A DNA stretch of 64,000 bases. It comes from Metellina segmentata (lineage: Eukaryota; Arthropoda; Arachnida; Araneae; Tetragnathidae). The stretch spans positions 139,705,432 to 139,769,431 of the forward strand of contig OX375872.1 in the NCBI GenBank assembly GCA_947359465.1, read 5' to 3'. The notes under the pieces are model-generated. The model worked only from the letters and a program-made list of their open reading frames with translations. It searched no databases and had not been told where the DNA came from. Below are positions 1-9,534 of the stretch, piece after piece (within the stretch, counting starts at the first letter, position 1; each line of letters opens with the position of its first letter). The position numbers and the translations under genes are program-made.

Positions 1-1160
1 CTGTGATATTTTGCCCTCATCGCTTGAGCCTCTCGCTTTTAATGATGGTCTCACATAGTACCTCCGGGGTGCCCGTTGTTTCGACAAAATTACGCAGACT
101 GCTGCTGCGAGAGCAACATCCTCGACATCATGATAAATGGTGATCACTCTTCTCTACAAAGGGGTGAGAAGAGTGCTAATCCCTTTACGTTGCCGATAAA
201 AGGCGACAAAGGGTTAACACCGGAGTGGTCGAAAAGGGCACAAAAAGAGGGCGAAAAATATTTGCAAGTCCGGTGTGAAAGCGGCTTTAGTGAGATGATG
301 GTGGTGTTAAAAATATGTTTGTCTCGTATAGTGGAAAATCTTTAGCTTAAATAATGCTATACCTCCATATGAACAATAAAACGACTTAACTTCTTTTAAA
401 ATTTAAAAGAGAATTTATTACAAGAAGTAAAGTATGAAATAGTATTCAAACTAACAGTTAAATAAAAGGGGCCCCAACAATACACAGAAAAATCAATTAT
501 CACAAATAATTGAATGAAACAAAAGATGGAAATCCAGGTGAAAGGAGATGGGAACCACGATGGCAAAATATGAAGAACAGATAGACTCACCCTCGGGAAA
601 ATACGGTGAGGTTTTGGCATACCAGGTGTCAGGCTTGAAATCGAATGTATTGTATAAGAGAGGAGGGCGTTTTCACCCTTTAGAACGTCTCGCGTCCGGC
701 AGCAGGACGTTCCATGGAAGAGCGTGGTTCCTGGGTTTAGCAATATGATCCTCTCCCAAATAGTCCACGAGGTGCCGGGATATTCTTTCAGACCAAATCT
801 TTTCCGAGATCGCCGAGAAATTCTACAAGGCCGTCCTTCGCTTCTTCTTGTGTTCACAATAGTCTTCTTTCAAGACAACCAAAGTTGACTTATGTTCGAT
901 CCACGCACCATAGGAAATTTATCCACACCCGGTCAGTCAGTTCCAGAAAAAATTTCGAACCAACAATTCACGTTTTTCGCTCTCTGCAACTCAGAATATT
1001 TTCAAAGCTTTTATGTACAAATATAGTCACATTCCTATTCTTAACGGAGCATGAACACGAACGTCTTCTTAGTGCACGTAAGAGCGAAAAGTGAAAGCAA
1101 ACTATTCTTAAAAAATTGACTCAACAATGAGACATTGTCACTAAATTATCATTCAATGCC
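1..1160. other. No gene recognised
   Basis: AT-rich single-copy-looking DNA. Several short open frames cross it, the longest being 153 codons at 396-857 on the minus strand. None shows a domain, a convincing splice pattern or a repeated amino-acid signature, so I treat them as chance. I see no RNA gene or mobile-element end here. Confidence 0.5.
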
Positions 1161-2165
1161 ATGAAAGTGAAGTGAATGTTTCCATGGCCATCATCTTTAC
1201 AGTACAGTGCTTAACCCTCCTGATCTTCACGAGGTATCTCATCCTTAGTAAAACTGACACGATCGTGATGGATGATATACATCGTCATTAGACGAAAACT
1301 GACTTGATCTCGTCATCGTAAAAAAAAAAATCGGCAATTTCCTGATGACGAGATGTCTCATTATTAGCAAAATGTATCAGATTTTGATGGACAAGACATC
1401 TCGTCGAAATCCCTCGGAGGGTTAAGAATCAATTCTTCCTTCAACGCAAGTTCCCTGAATTCGTAATACTATTAAAAGAGACAAAGCAATGAAACTGTTC
1501 CCTCGCTAACATCTGAAGAACACAAAGCATGGTAGAAGAGGCACATTTTCTTACCTCCGTCATTGATCAATTGCAACTGAAAATTAACACTGAATAATTT
1601 ACTTCATGAGACACTTTTGATACTTGAATCCTTCGATTCCGAAGAAGTAAAGGATGTCGCTCGTAAAACTAAGTATTTCGAATTTCGTGTGAAAGGGGAA
1701 ATTGAAAGGTAGTAGCGTTTAAAGGTCTCAAGAGTAACTAAGGCCATGCCATACTGTAATAGGATTACGCTGAAATATGATCCATGAAAAATAACGGGAA
1801 ATTATTATGGTGGTCGTAAACTTTTGTTGGTATAGGTTTCGTTCTCTCTCTGTCTCTCGGACAGTTATCTGGGGAGAAAAGCCAAATAAGTTTTTCTTAT
1901 CGTGGATGCCAATGTACGAATTTGGAAAATAAATTATAAGCCGAATTGAGAGTTATTAAATTTCATTGCAAAGACAGATGGATGTATGAAAGTGAAGTGA
2001 ATGCTTCTATGGGCTTCATCTTTACAATGCAATGCTTAAGAGTTAATTTTCAGAGAAGAGAAATGATATTCTCATAAACGTCTGGCAAGCTCGAAGCAAC
2101 GACGTTTTCTTACTTCCGTCCTCAATTAATTGCAATAAAAATTAACACTAAATTTGTAACTAAAA
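1161..2165 (+). repeat. Diverged direct duplication
   Basis: A block beginning ATGAAAGTGAAGTGAATG at about 1164 recurs at 1986. Both copies run on through a shared stretch ending near AAAATTAACACTAA (about 1600 and 2155). The first copy is longer because a 207-base element sits at its TTAA (1211-1214). The second copy has the uninterrupted site (TTAA at 2036-2039). The copies differ by many substitutions and small gaps, so the duplication is old. Confidence 0.6.
1215..1421. mobile_element. TTAA-type MITE (piggyBac-like), 207 bases
   Basis: The element is flanked by TTAA on both sides (1211-1214 and 1422-1425), begins CCCTCC and ends GGAGGG. The related duplicated flank at 2036-2039 carries a single TTAA and no insert, which serves as an empty site. 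Inside are four 16-base near-palindromes close to GACGAGATATCTCGTC, at 1228, 1271, 1347 and 1390, spaced 43, 76 and 43 bases. A TTAA duplication and termini starting CCC are typical of piggyBac-class elements. It has no coding capacity, so it would depend on a transposase supplied elsewhere. The superfamily assignment is inference. Confidence 0.65.
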
Positions 2166-2944
2166 TTATTGATACAGATTAGTATATTTTTATCCACATT
2201 TTTTAAACAGTAATCATTTTTAGACTTGTAATAATTCCGTTATTCAGCAATCTGAGGATTCGACCAGAATGAATAGAAATCGATGCGATAATTTCTCTAA
2301 TATTCCTTTACAAGGTAGTAACAAATTAGATAATTAACAATTCCAAACATCAATCAGTTGAACAGTCTATTCAATAATTCCTCCATGAGTAACTCCATAC
2401 GTTTACTAAGAAATACGTATCATATTTTACCCAATGACACTCCTTCGGAATATCTCTCTCAACCAGAATTAACAGGAATAAGCAATTCTTCAAACAGTAA
2501 CTCTCACTAGAGTTATAATAATTACGCTAGTTAACAATCTGAGGGATCTACCAGAATGAACAGGAAATGATGCGACAATTCCTCCGAGAATATAGGGAAA
2601 AAATAAATCCGATAATTAGCAAACCCAAACTTCAATTAGAAAGAAGAGAACATAATTCGATGCTATTATTCCTTCACTAGTATCTCTTTATAAGTTTGCA
2701 AATGAAGAAATAAGCATCATATTGCACATTGACTTCTTCAAAACATCTCTATCGATCAGAATTGACAGAAATAAGTAATTCTTCAAACAGTAACCCAAAC
2801 TAGAGTTATAATAATTACGCTAGTTAACAATCTGAGGAATGGACCAGAACAAACAGAAATTGATGAGATAATTCTTCCAAGAATATAGAGCAATTATAAT
2901 ATTCAACTAGCTACCACCGTCCCAGCCTAAGCCATTCGGTGTAT

Positions 2945-3167
2945 CGCCACGTAATTTTGAACCACGGTCAGATGACGAGGCAACATCTGGGCTGGCACCC
3001 CACTCTGCAAACATCCACACCAACCCAACGTGAGGACTTTCGGCCACGACAGATTTAAGGTGCACCAACCGCCTCTACATACGCTTACAAACATTCATAC
3101 CCTGACCCGAACCAGGAACCTTCCGATCTAGAGGCTAACACCTTAACCAGTATACCGTTTGGTCGGC
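2945..3167 (-). mobile_element. SINE A copy, 3'-eroded
   Basis: On the minus strand this reads the SINE A tRNA-like head (ending GGTCGGC at 3161-3167 on the plus strand), then the linker and the shared body. The 3' tail is lost or unrecognisable beyond about 2945. The B-box region is damaged compared with copies such as 62996-63326. Confidence 0.8.
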
Positions 3168-3285
3168 ATAGAGTAATAATAAATCCGATAATATGCAATC
3201 CAAACATCAATACAAGGAACAGAAATCAATGCAATAATTCCTCTACTAGGAACTCTTTATAGGTTTGCAAATGAAGAAATAAGTA

Positions 3286-3572
3286 ATGGTAATTTTAGTT
3301 AAAGTCGTACTAGAGCAACACAACGGGCTATTGACGACGGTCCGGGATCAGTCCCTTAAGGGAAAGATCCGAGGACAACACCTCGTAATTTTGAACCACG
3401 GTCAGATGACGAGGCGACACCTGAGTTTGCACCCCACTCTCCAAACTTCCACACCAACCCAACGTGAGAAGATGGTAATGGTAATTTTAGTTAACGTCGT
3501 ACTAGAGCAACAGAACGGGCTATTGACGACGGTCCGGAATCAGTCCCTTAAGGGAAAGATTCGACAACGTGA
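3286..3572 (-). mobile_element. 5'-truncated SINE A with internal repeat
   Basis: This holds the SINE A 3' half in minus orientation (3286-3471), then a second partial 3' end (3472-3572) that closes with a repeat of CAACGTGAGA. A perfect 13-base direct repeat, GAAGAAATAAGTA, flanks the whole at 3273-3285 and 3573-3585. I therefore read it as a single insertion that was rearranged during or after integration. The tRNA-like head is absent. Confidence 0.75.
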
Positions 3573-4041
3573 GAAGAAATAAGTATCATATTTCATATTG
3601 ACCCCTTGAAACAGTGTTCAGAACAGGTAGCATCATCAATACAAAGAACAGAAATCAATACAATAATTCCTCTACTATTAACTCTTTACAGATTTCCAAA
3701 TGAAAAAATAAGTATATGTCACACCGACCCCTTTGGAAATGTGTTCAGAACAGGTAGATACTTTTCGAAAACCTTGGGAAACGCCCATTTCGTCACACAG
3801 CAACCAAAATCCCGCGCATATTATTGCATCCGAAACTCCCACAGTTATTAAAACACTCTCGCTTTGCTATAATAACCCACTGTTACATTTCTAAACACGA
3901 AAATAAAAAAACCAAGTCGCTTGAACCAGATTTTTTCCAACAGCGACCTCTGACACTTGCCAATTTATCCATCCTGAGAAGTGTCGACTCTGGGTTCCGC
4001 TTTTTTATGCTCAGTACCTCGCCTTTTGTCTTCTGAGCGAG

Positions 4042-4146
4042 ATGGAATCTTTTTCCATGGGGGGCAGGGGTCCTCCCTCGGGGCCTCCCATGCAGCGCCC
4101 GCGGCAGCCCATGCGTAGCGAGCAAATGTGCTGTATCGCCAGTTAG
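4042..4146 (+). CDS. Weak candidate terminal exon
   Basis: A GC-rich patch in AT-rich surroundings reads 34 codons then TAG, ending QMCCIAS. The last four residues, CIAS, fit a CaaX prenylation signal. A pyrimidine-rich stretch ending in AG lies just upstream (about 4020-4036). Against it, an open frame of 115 codons covers the other strand (3883-4230), no upstream exon is visible, and no family is recognised. It may be chance. Confidence 0.15.
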   Translation: MESFSMGGRGPPSGPPMQRPRQPMRSEQMCCIAS

Positions 4147-4509
4147 GGCCCTCAAGCCCTTTCGCTTATGACCCCGTCCCTTCACGCGATTAAAATGTGT
4201 GGGAAATCCCCGGGCCAATAAGCGCTTCATTCACCAGGAATTTTTCCCTCGAAGGCCGATAAGTCAAATGAGCTGAGAAGGTTTTCGAATTCCCCTAGGT
4301 TGCAATCAAAGGGGGAAAGCTGATGGAATTGACTAAATTCTGGGTTTGCGTGTTCTTGCGTTCCTCTCCCCCAAGAGGTATAAATCAATCGACCCCAGAA
4401 AGTTACCCTTCACAAAAGGGGTTAATTGTCGGAAAGTCCCCTTTTTGCTTTCGCATTTGCTTGGAAACTAATGCACCCATCACACTCCAAGACGCACACA
4501 CTCGTCCTC

Positions 4510-4624
4510 TGACCGCGATGTTGTCCTCGGGTTCTTTCCCTTCGGGTTTGATCCCGGACCGTAGCCAAAACCCCTTTCTGTTGCTCCGGTACGATGTTAG
4601 TTTAAATACCTACCTACCAGCCTA
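4510..4624 (+). mobile_element. SINE 3' fragment
   Basis: It carries the shared SINE body end, including the ATCCCGGACCGT phrase and the GACGTTAGTT-like terminus, followed by an ACCT-rich tail. It lies inside copy 1 of the local duplication and is absent from copy 2, so it inserted after the duplication or was lost from copy 2. Confidence 0.7.
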
Positions 4625-4802
4625 CCAAGACGAACACTGTCAATGCAAAAAATCCAAAACTTTGAGGATAGGAACACCAAATTCCAATAGTTCAACTTGA
4701 TGCAGCTATTTCAATCAAATTTAAAATAGTTGGTATTCAGACTTATGATGCTATTGACATCTCTGTGGATAGTTTCAGGTATTACTAATTCGATCTCTTT
4801 AA

Positions 4803-5133
4803 GCCGACCAATAGGTATAGTGGTTAAGGTGATAGCCTCTAGATCGGAAGGTTCCTGGTTCGAATCCGGGTCGGAGCATGGATGTTTGTAAGCATATGTT
4901 GTAGATGCGGCTGGTGCACCTTAAATCTGTCGTGGCTAAAAGTCATTGGGTTGGGGTGGAAGTTTGGAGAGTGGGGTGCCAGGTCAGTTGTTGGCTTGTC
5001 ATCTCACTGTGGTTCAAAATTACGAGGTGTTGTGCTCGGATCTTTCCCCTTAAGGGATTGATCCCGGACCGTCGTCAATAGCCCGTTGTATTGCTCTAAT
5101 ACGACGTTAATTAAAAATTACCAAATTATTGTG
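4803..5133 (+). mobile_element. SINE A, full length
   Basis: The head has the A-box-like TAGTGGTTAAGG and B-box GGTTCGAATCC of an RNA polymerase III promoter. It is followed by the linker, the shared body, and the end GACGTTAATTAAAAATTACC. The flanking 11-base repeat GATCTCTTTAA (4792-4802) / GACCTCCTTAA (5134-5144), 9 of 11 matching, looks like an aged target duplication. It has no coding capacity and depends on LINE machinery in trans. Confidence 0.85.
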
Positions 5134-5501
5134 GACCTCCTTAAATTCTAATTTTCCGTTGCCTTCCCCCCAAAGAGTACAAATCAATCGACCCCAGAAA
5201 GTTACCCTTCACAAAAGGGGTTAATTGTCTGAAAGTCCCCGTTTTGCTTCTGCAATTGCACGGCAACTTAACCACACATCATACTTCGAGGCGATCACGT
5301 TGGCGTAGTTTGTAAGTTTGGAACACTGCCATATCAAGAAATCCAACATTTTAAGGAGAGAGGAACACCAAATTCCAGTAGTTCAACTTTGACGCAGCTA
5401 TTTCAATCAGATTTAAAATAGTTGGTGTTCAGACTTGCTATGCTATACCTCTCCGTGGATATAACTTCAGGTATGTCTCCTTCGACCTCCTTAAATTCTG
5501 A

Positions 5502-5818
5502 GGGTCGGTAGACCGGTTGGAAGAGCATCGAATTAGCAACCGGAGGGTTGAGAGTTCGAATCCAGCCAAAGACTGTCTTGTACAAAGGGAGTCGGTGCAC
5601 GTTAAATCCGTCATGACTTCAAATGTCCTTACGTTGGCGCGGTGTGGAAGTTTAGAGAGTGGGGTGCCAGCTCAGGTGTAACCTCTTCATCTGACCATGG
5701 TTCAAAGTTATGATGCGTTGTTCTCGGATATTTCCCTTCGGGATTGACCGTAGATTGATCGTTGCCAATTGTCCGTTGTATTCCTCCAGTACGACGTTAA
5801 TTGAAATACCTGTCTACT
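5502..5818 (+). mobile_element. SINE B, full length
   Basis: The head differs from SINE A: a D-arm-like GACCGGTTGGAAGAGCA, then TTAGCAACCGGAGGG, then a GAGTTCGAATCC B-box. The downstream body (GAGAGTGGGGTGCCAGCTCA, then CATCTGACCATGG, then GACGTTAATTGAAATACC) is the same as in SINE A. It lies at the end of copy 2 of the local duplication and is absent from copy 1. Confidence 0.8.
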
Positions 5819-5834
5819 TCCGCGAGTAACTACT

Positions 5835-6976
5835 TATAGGATTGCAATATATCCTAAACTAACAATCCAAAATGAATGAACAGAAACCGATACAATAATT
5901 CTTCCATGATGATCCTTTATCGGGTTATAAGCCCGGTAATTAAATATGCGAAGCACCAATGAGAGCGAATGGAAATCGACTCCCTGATTCCTTACGAATA
6001 ATTCTTTATAGGTTACTCTTGAAGAAGTAAGTTCGTTCAGTAACAATCTGAAACTTTAATTAGAATGAACAGAAAGCGATACAAAAACTCCTCTATATCC
6101 CTTTATAAGGTTATAATAAGTCCGTTAATTAACTGTTAAAAGCATCAATCAGAAGGTAATTTAGTAATTGTAGTTAACGTCGTACTAGAGCAATACAACG
6201 GGCTATTGACGAAGGTCCGGGATCAGTCCCTTAAGGGAAAGATCCGAGGACAACACCTCGTAATTTTGAACCACGGTCAGATGACGAACAACACCTGAGC
6301 TGGCACCCCACTTTCCAAACGTCCACGCCAACCCAACGTGAGGACTTTCGGCCACGACAGATTTAAGGTGCACCAACCGCCTCTACACCATACGCTTACA
6401 AACATCCATGCCCGGACCCGGATTCGAACCAGGAACCTTCTGATCCAGAGGCTAACACCTTAACCACTATACCGGTTGGTCGGCTCAATCAGAAGGAAGA
6501 GTAATCGATGCAATAATTTATTTCTTCATGAACAACTCTTCATAGGTTTATAGGTACGTTTAACCACCCGTAACACCAATCAGAGCGAATAGGTTTAGAC
6601 GCAGTAATTCATCTTCGAATAAACTCTATAGTGTATAACTTCATATGAACTGCTCACTTTATATGAACTGAAATTTATCTAACAATTCCCCTGTAAAGAA
6701 CCCTTTACATGATGCAAGTCTGGAAATTAACAAATCAAAGAATCGATCAGAACGAACAGAAATCGGTGCAATAATTCCCCTATAAAAAACCCTTTACAAA
6801 ATACAAGTCTAGTAACTAACAATTCAGAGAATCTCTCGATCAGAGAAATAACAGAAACTGATGCAATAATTCCCCTATAAAGAACCTTTCATTAGGTTAT
6901 AAGTCCGATAACTAATTATTTAAAGCATCAAACAGGAGAAAGAGAAATCGATGCAATAATTCCCCTTTGATTAACC
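5835..6976 (+). repeat. Diverged tandem repeats related to 2230-3760
   Basis: Phrases such as GAACAGAAATCGATGCAATA and AATTCCCCTATAAA recur about every 120-130 bases up to the assembly gap. They match the array at 2230-3760, so the two stretches are one array split by the 3.8-5.8-kb block. Confidence 0.55.
6157..6484 (-). mobile_element. SINE A, full length with perfect target duplication
   Basis: A complete copy in minus orientation, 328 bases, from tail (GTAATTTAG-like) to head (ending CGGTTGGTCGGC). A perfect 12-base duplication, TCAATCAGAAGG, flanks it at 6145-6156 and 6485-6496. The target is a unit of the surrounding array. The intact duplication marks it as one of the younger copies. 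Confidence 0.9.
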
Positions 6977-7176
6977 NNNNNNNNNNNNNNNNNNNNNNNN
7001 NNNNNNNNNNNNNNNNNNNNNNNNNNNNNNNNNNNNNNNNNNNNNNNNNNNNNNNNNNNNNNNNNNNNNNNNNNNNNNNNNNNNNNNNNNNNNNNNNNNN
7101 NNNNNNNNNNNNNNNNNNNNNNNNNNNNNNNNNNNNNNNNNNNNNNNNNNNNNNNNNNNNNNNNNNNNNNNNNNNN
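6977..7176. other. Assembly gap (200 N)
   Basis: Exactly 200 unknown bases, probably a scaffold join of arbitrary length. It falls in the ~125-base repeat array, a likely reason assembly failed. Open frames running through it are meaningless. Confidence 0.95.
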
Positions 7177-7739
7177 CAATGCAAAAAACGGGGGAACCTT
7201 GTACTCTTTAAGGGCGGAGCTTGACAATGGCGTACAAATAGGCTAGCAGGAACCCTTCCTTTCCAGCCTGATGACCCGTATGAGACCTGGATTGAATAGT
7301 TTCTTGCCGAATCCTTTGATAGACTCGTAGGGAATGGAAGATTCAGGTCACAGGGAAGGGTTTAGGGATAGTTGGTTTTATGGCATCTTATTAAAAATTG
7401 TGGGCAAGTCTCTTCCAATGAGAGTAACAAAACGAGCGATGCTGTTTTTTCGTTGAAGAAAGTGTTGGGTCAACCCATTGTCGCACTGGGAATTGAATTG
7501 TTTTTCTGCGGATGGGATAGGCTCGCTCAAAGGCTGATCAGATCCAGGATCACAACAAAACAGCTGTAAATTTGAGTACGAACTGTGTGATTTTTACTTG
7601 AACTATTTCTTTTACGAGTTTGGCATTTGCTTGTTACTTGACTGAGTCGGGTTCCCAGATTTCTATACAGAATGAATTATATTGTGATGCATGTAATGAA
7701 AGACGGATCCATTTATACGTCAGTAAAGGGTTAAGCATC
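7177..7739. other. No gene recognised
   Basis: Unique-looking sequence between the gap and the 365-base array. A 65-codon frame at 7372-7569 has no recognisable motif. Confidence 0.5.
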
Positions 7740-9140
7740 ATCTGGTCATACAAGACACACCCAGTCCACGATATTCTTTATTACCACTGATCTAAGCTGG
7801 AGTTCAGCAACACAATGCACATTTTGATTCATACACTTGTCTCTTACATCACGAAACCCACCTCCAGCGTAAAGTAAAACTTTTTCCATTCAATTTTCAC
7901 TATCCTTCAGCTGCCATCTCAATCATGAGTAAGGATATGGTTTATTTCCCTTCTATGACACTCTGCGGAAAGCATTTAACTCTCCATCTATCAACACATT
8001 CACATCAATCGCCTCATAGGCTACTCTTGATATTTCCCACCGGCTGCTGTTGCTATAGTAAATGTTCTATGAATATGTCCCAAAGACTACGAGACTTTTC
8101 AATCCTATCCTACGGCGATATTCTTCATTATTATTAAATTTAACTTCACCAAGATTTCCGCAACACAATGCAAATTTTGAATTATGCACTTGCCCCATAT
8201 ATCAACCCACCTCCAGCATAAGGTCAAACTTTTTTCATCTAATTTCCCCTATTCTTGACCTGCCCTCTCAATCATGAGGATCATGAGTAAGGACAGAGTT
8301 GATTTCTTTTCCATGGCCACTCTCTGTAGTATTTAACTCTTCATAAATCAAGTATTCATGTCAATCGCCTCATAGCTTGATATCACCTATTCAAATTTCC
8401 TACCGATGCTATAGTAAATGTTTAATGAGGGTTTTCAAAATACGTACGATAGATACGTTTCAATTCTTTCTGACACGTCCGTCAATATTCGTCCATCAAC
8501 ACTGAACTAAACTCCACCAAGAGTTCAGCAATACAATGAAAAATTTGGATCATGCACTTGCCCCACACATAAAGAAACCCATCTCCAGCATAAGGTCAAA
8601 CCTTTTTTCATCCTATTTCCCTTATCCTTGACCCGCTATCTCATTTACAAGCATCTTGAGTAGGACAGAGTTGATTTCCTCCCTATGACACTCCGCGGAA
8701 ATTATTTAACTTTTCACAAATCAAGCATTCATATCATCGTCTCATAGGTTAATATCCCCTCTTCATATTTCCCACCGACTGCTGATGTTCAATGAGTGTC
8801 TCCAAATACGTACGATACGTTTCAATCCTTTTAGACACGTCCGGTCATCCGTCGATATTCCTATTCTTTATCACCACCGAACAAAACTCCACCAGGAGTT
8901 CAGCAACACAATACAAATTTTGAATTATGCACTTGCCCCATACATCAACCCACCTCCAGCATAAGGTCAAACTTTTTTCATCCAATTTCCCCTATCCTTG
9001 ACCTGCCCTCTCAATCATGAGGATCATGAGTAAGGACAGGGTTGATTTCCCCTCCATGGCACTCTCCGTAGCAAGCATTTAACTCTCCACGAATCAGCGC
9101 ATTCATATATCAATCGCCTCATAGCCTACTCTTGATGCAC
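7740..9140 (+). repeat. Tandem array, four ~350-372-base units
   Basis: The CCTCCAGC anchor occurs at 7861, 8210, about 8582 and 8953. Each unit contains the phrases CAGCAACACAATGCA, TTTTTTCATC and CAATCATGAG at matching offsets. The later units are more alike. Short open frames in the units (for example 7925-8277) are not conserved between them, so the unit appears non-coding. Confidence 0.8.
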
Positions 9141-9534
9141 CAGACTACATTCACTTCGACAAAGCCTTTTCAGGCCCCGCCTTTAGAGGAGGCAGACATA
9201 GATCTCGCCTCCGCGGCAACCCTTTGCCATAAGCGATCACTAGTGGCGTAACAGGTAGTTCTTTGTTAGACTCGAGTCTCCCACAAATGTCATTATTCGG
9301 GCAACTTGATGAACGGCTCTCAAGGAGTCGTAAAAAGATTTTCATTCTTTGCTTTGTTCGCTTTTGTTTCGGAGGGGGTTTCGAAGGGTTGGAAAACGCG
9401 AGGAGGAAAAAACGGAAGGGAAGGAAGAGTTATGCGGTCAAGGAAAGTTCAATACAAAAGAGTGGGGACTTATCTGCATGCACCCAGGTTTTCGTGTTGA
9501 GGGAAGACTTTTTGAATGGGTACAGCGTTTTGCT

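Larger units (their letters stand above)
2230..3760 (+). repeat. Diverged ~290-base tandem array
   Basis: Anchor ACCAGAAT/C occurs at 2263, 2550 and 2843, giving periods of 287 and 293. Sub-phrases such as TTTGCAAATGAAGAAATAAG and GCTAGTTAACAATCTGAGG recur at matching offsets. Two SINE pieces (2945-3167 and 3286-3572) interrupt it. Units are strongly diverged. No coding signal. Confidence 0.65.
4334..5500 (+). repeat. Tandem segment duplication (~500 bases unit)
   Basis: Copy 1 spans about 4334-4802 and copy 2 about 5134-5500. GACCCCAGAAAGTTACCC lies at 4391 and 5190. GGAACACCAA lies at 4671 and 5362. The change in offset from 799 to 691 is explained by a SINE tail piece (4510-4624) present only in copy 1. 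SINE A (4803-5133) separates the copies. Confidence 0.75.

Noticed and set aside
396..857. 153-codon minus-strand gene
   Set aside because: No domain, no conserved pattern, and a strongly biased AT-rich end. Chance is likelier.
1341..1365. Hammerhead-type core CTGATGACGAG
   Set aside because: No matching GAAA and no stem partner follow. The match belongs to the MITE palindrome.
6912..7227. Open frames across the N gap
   Set aside because: Most codons are N; the frames are artefacts.
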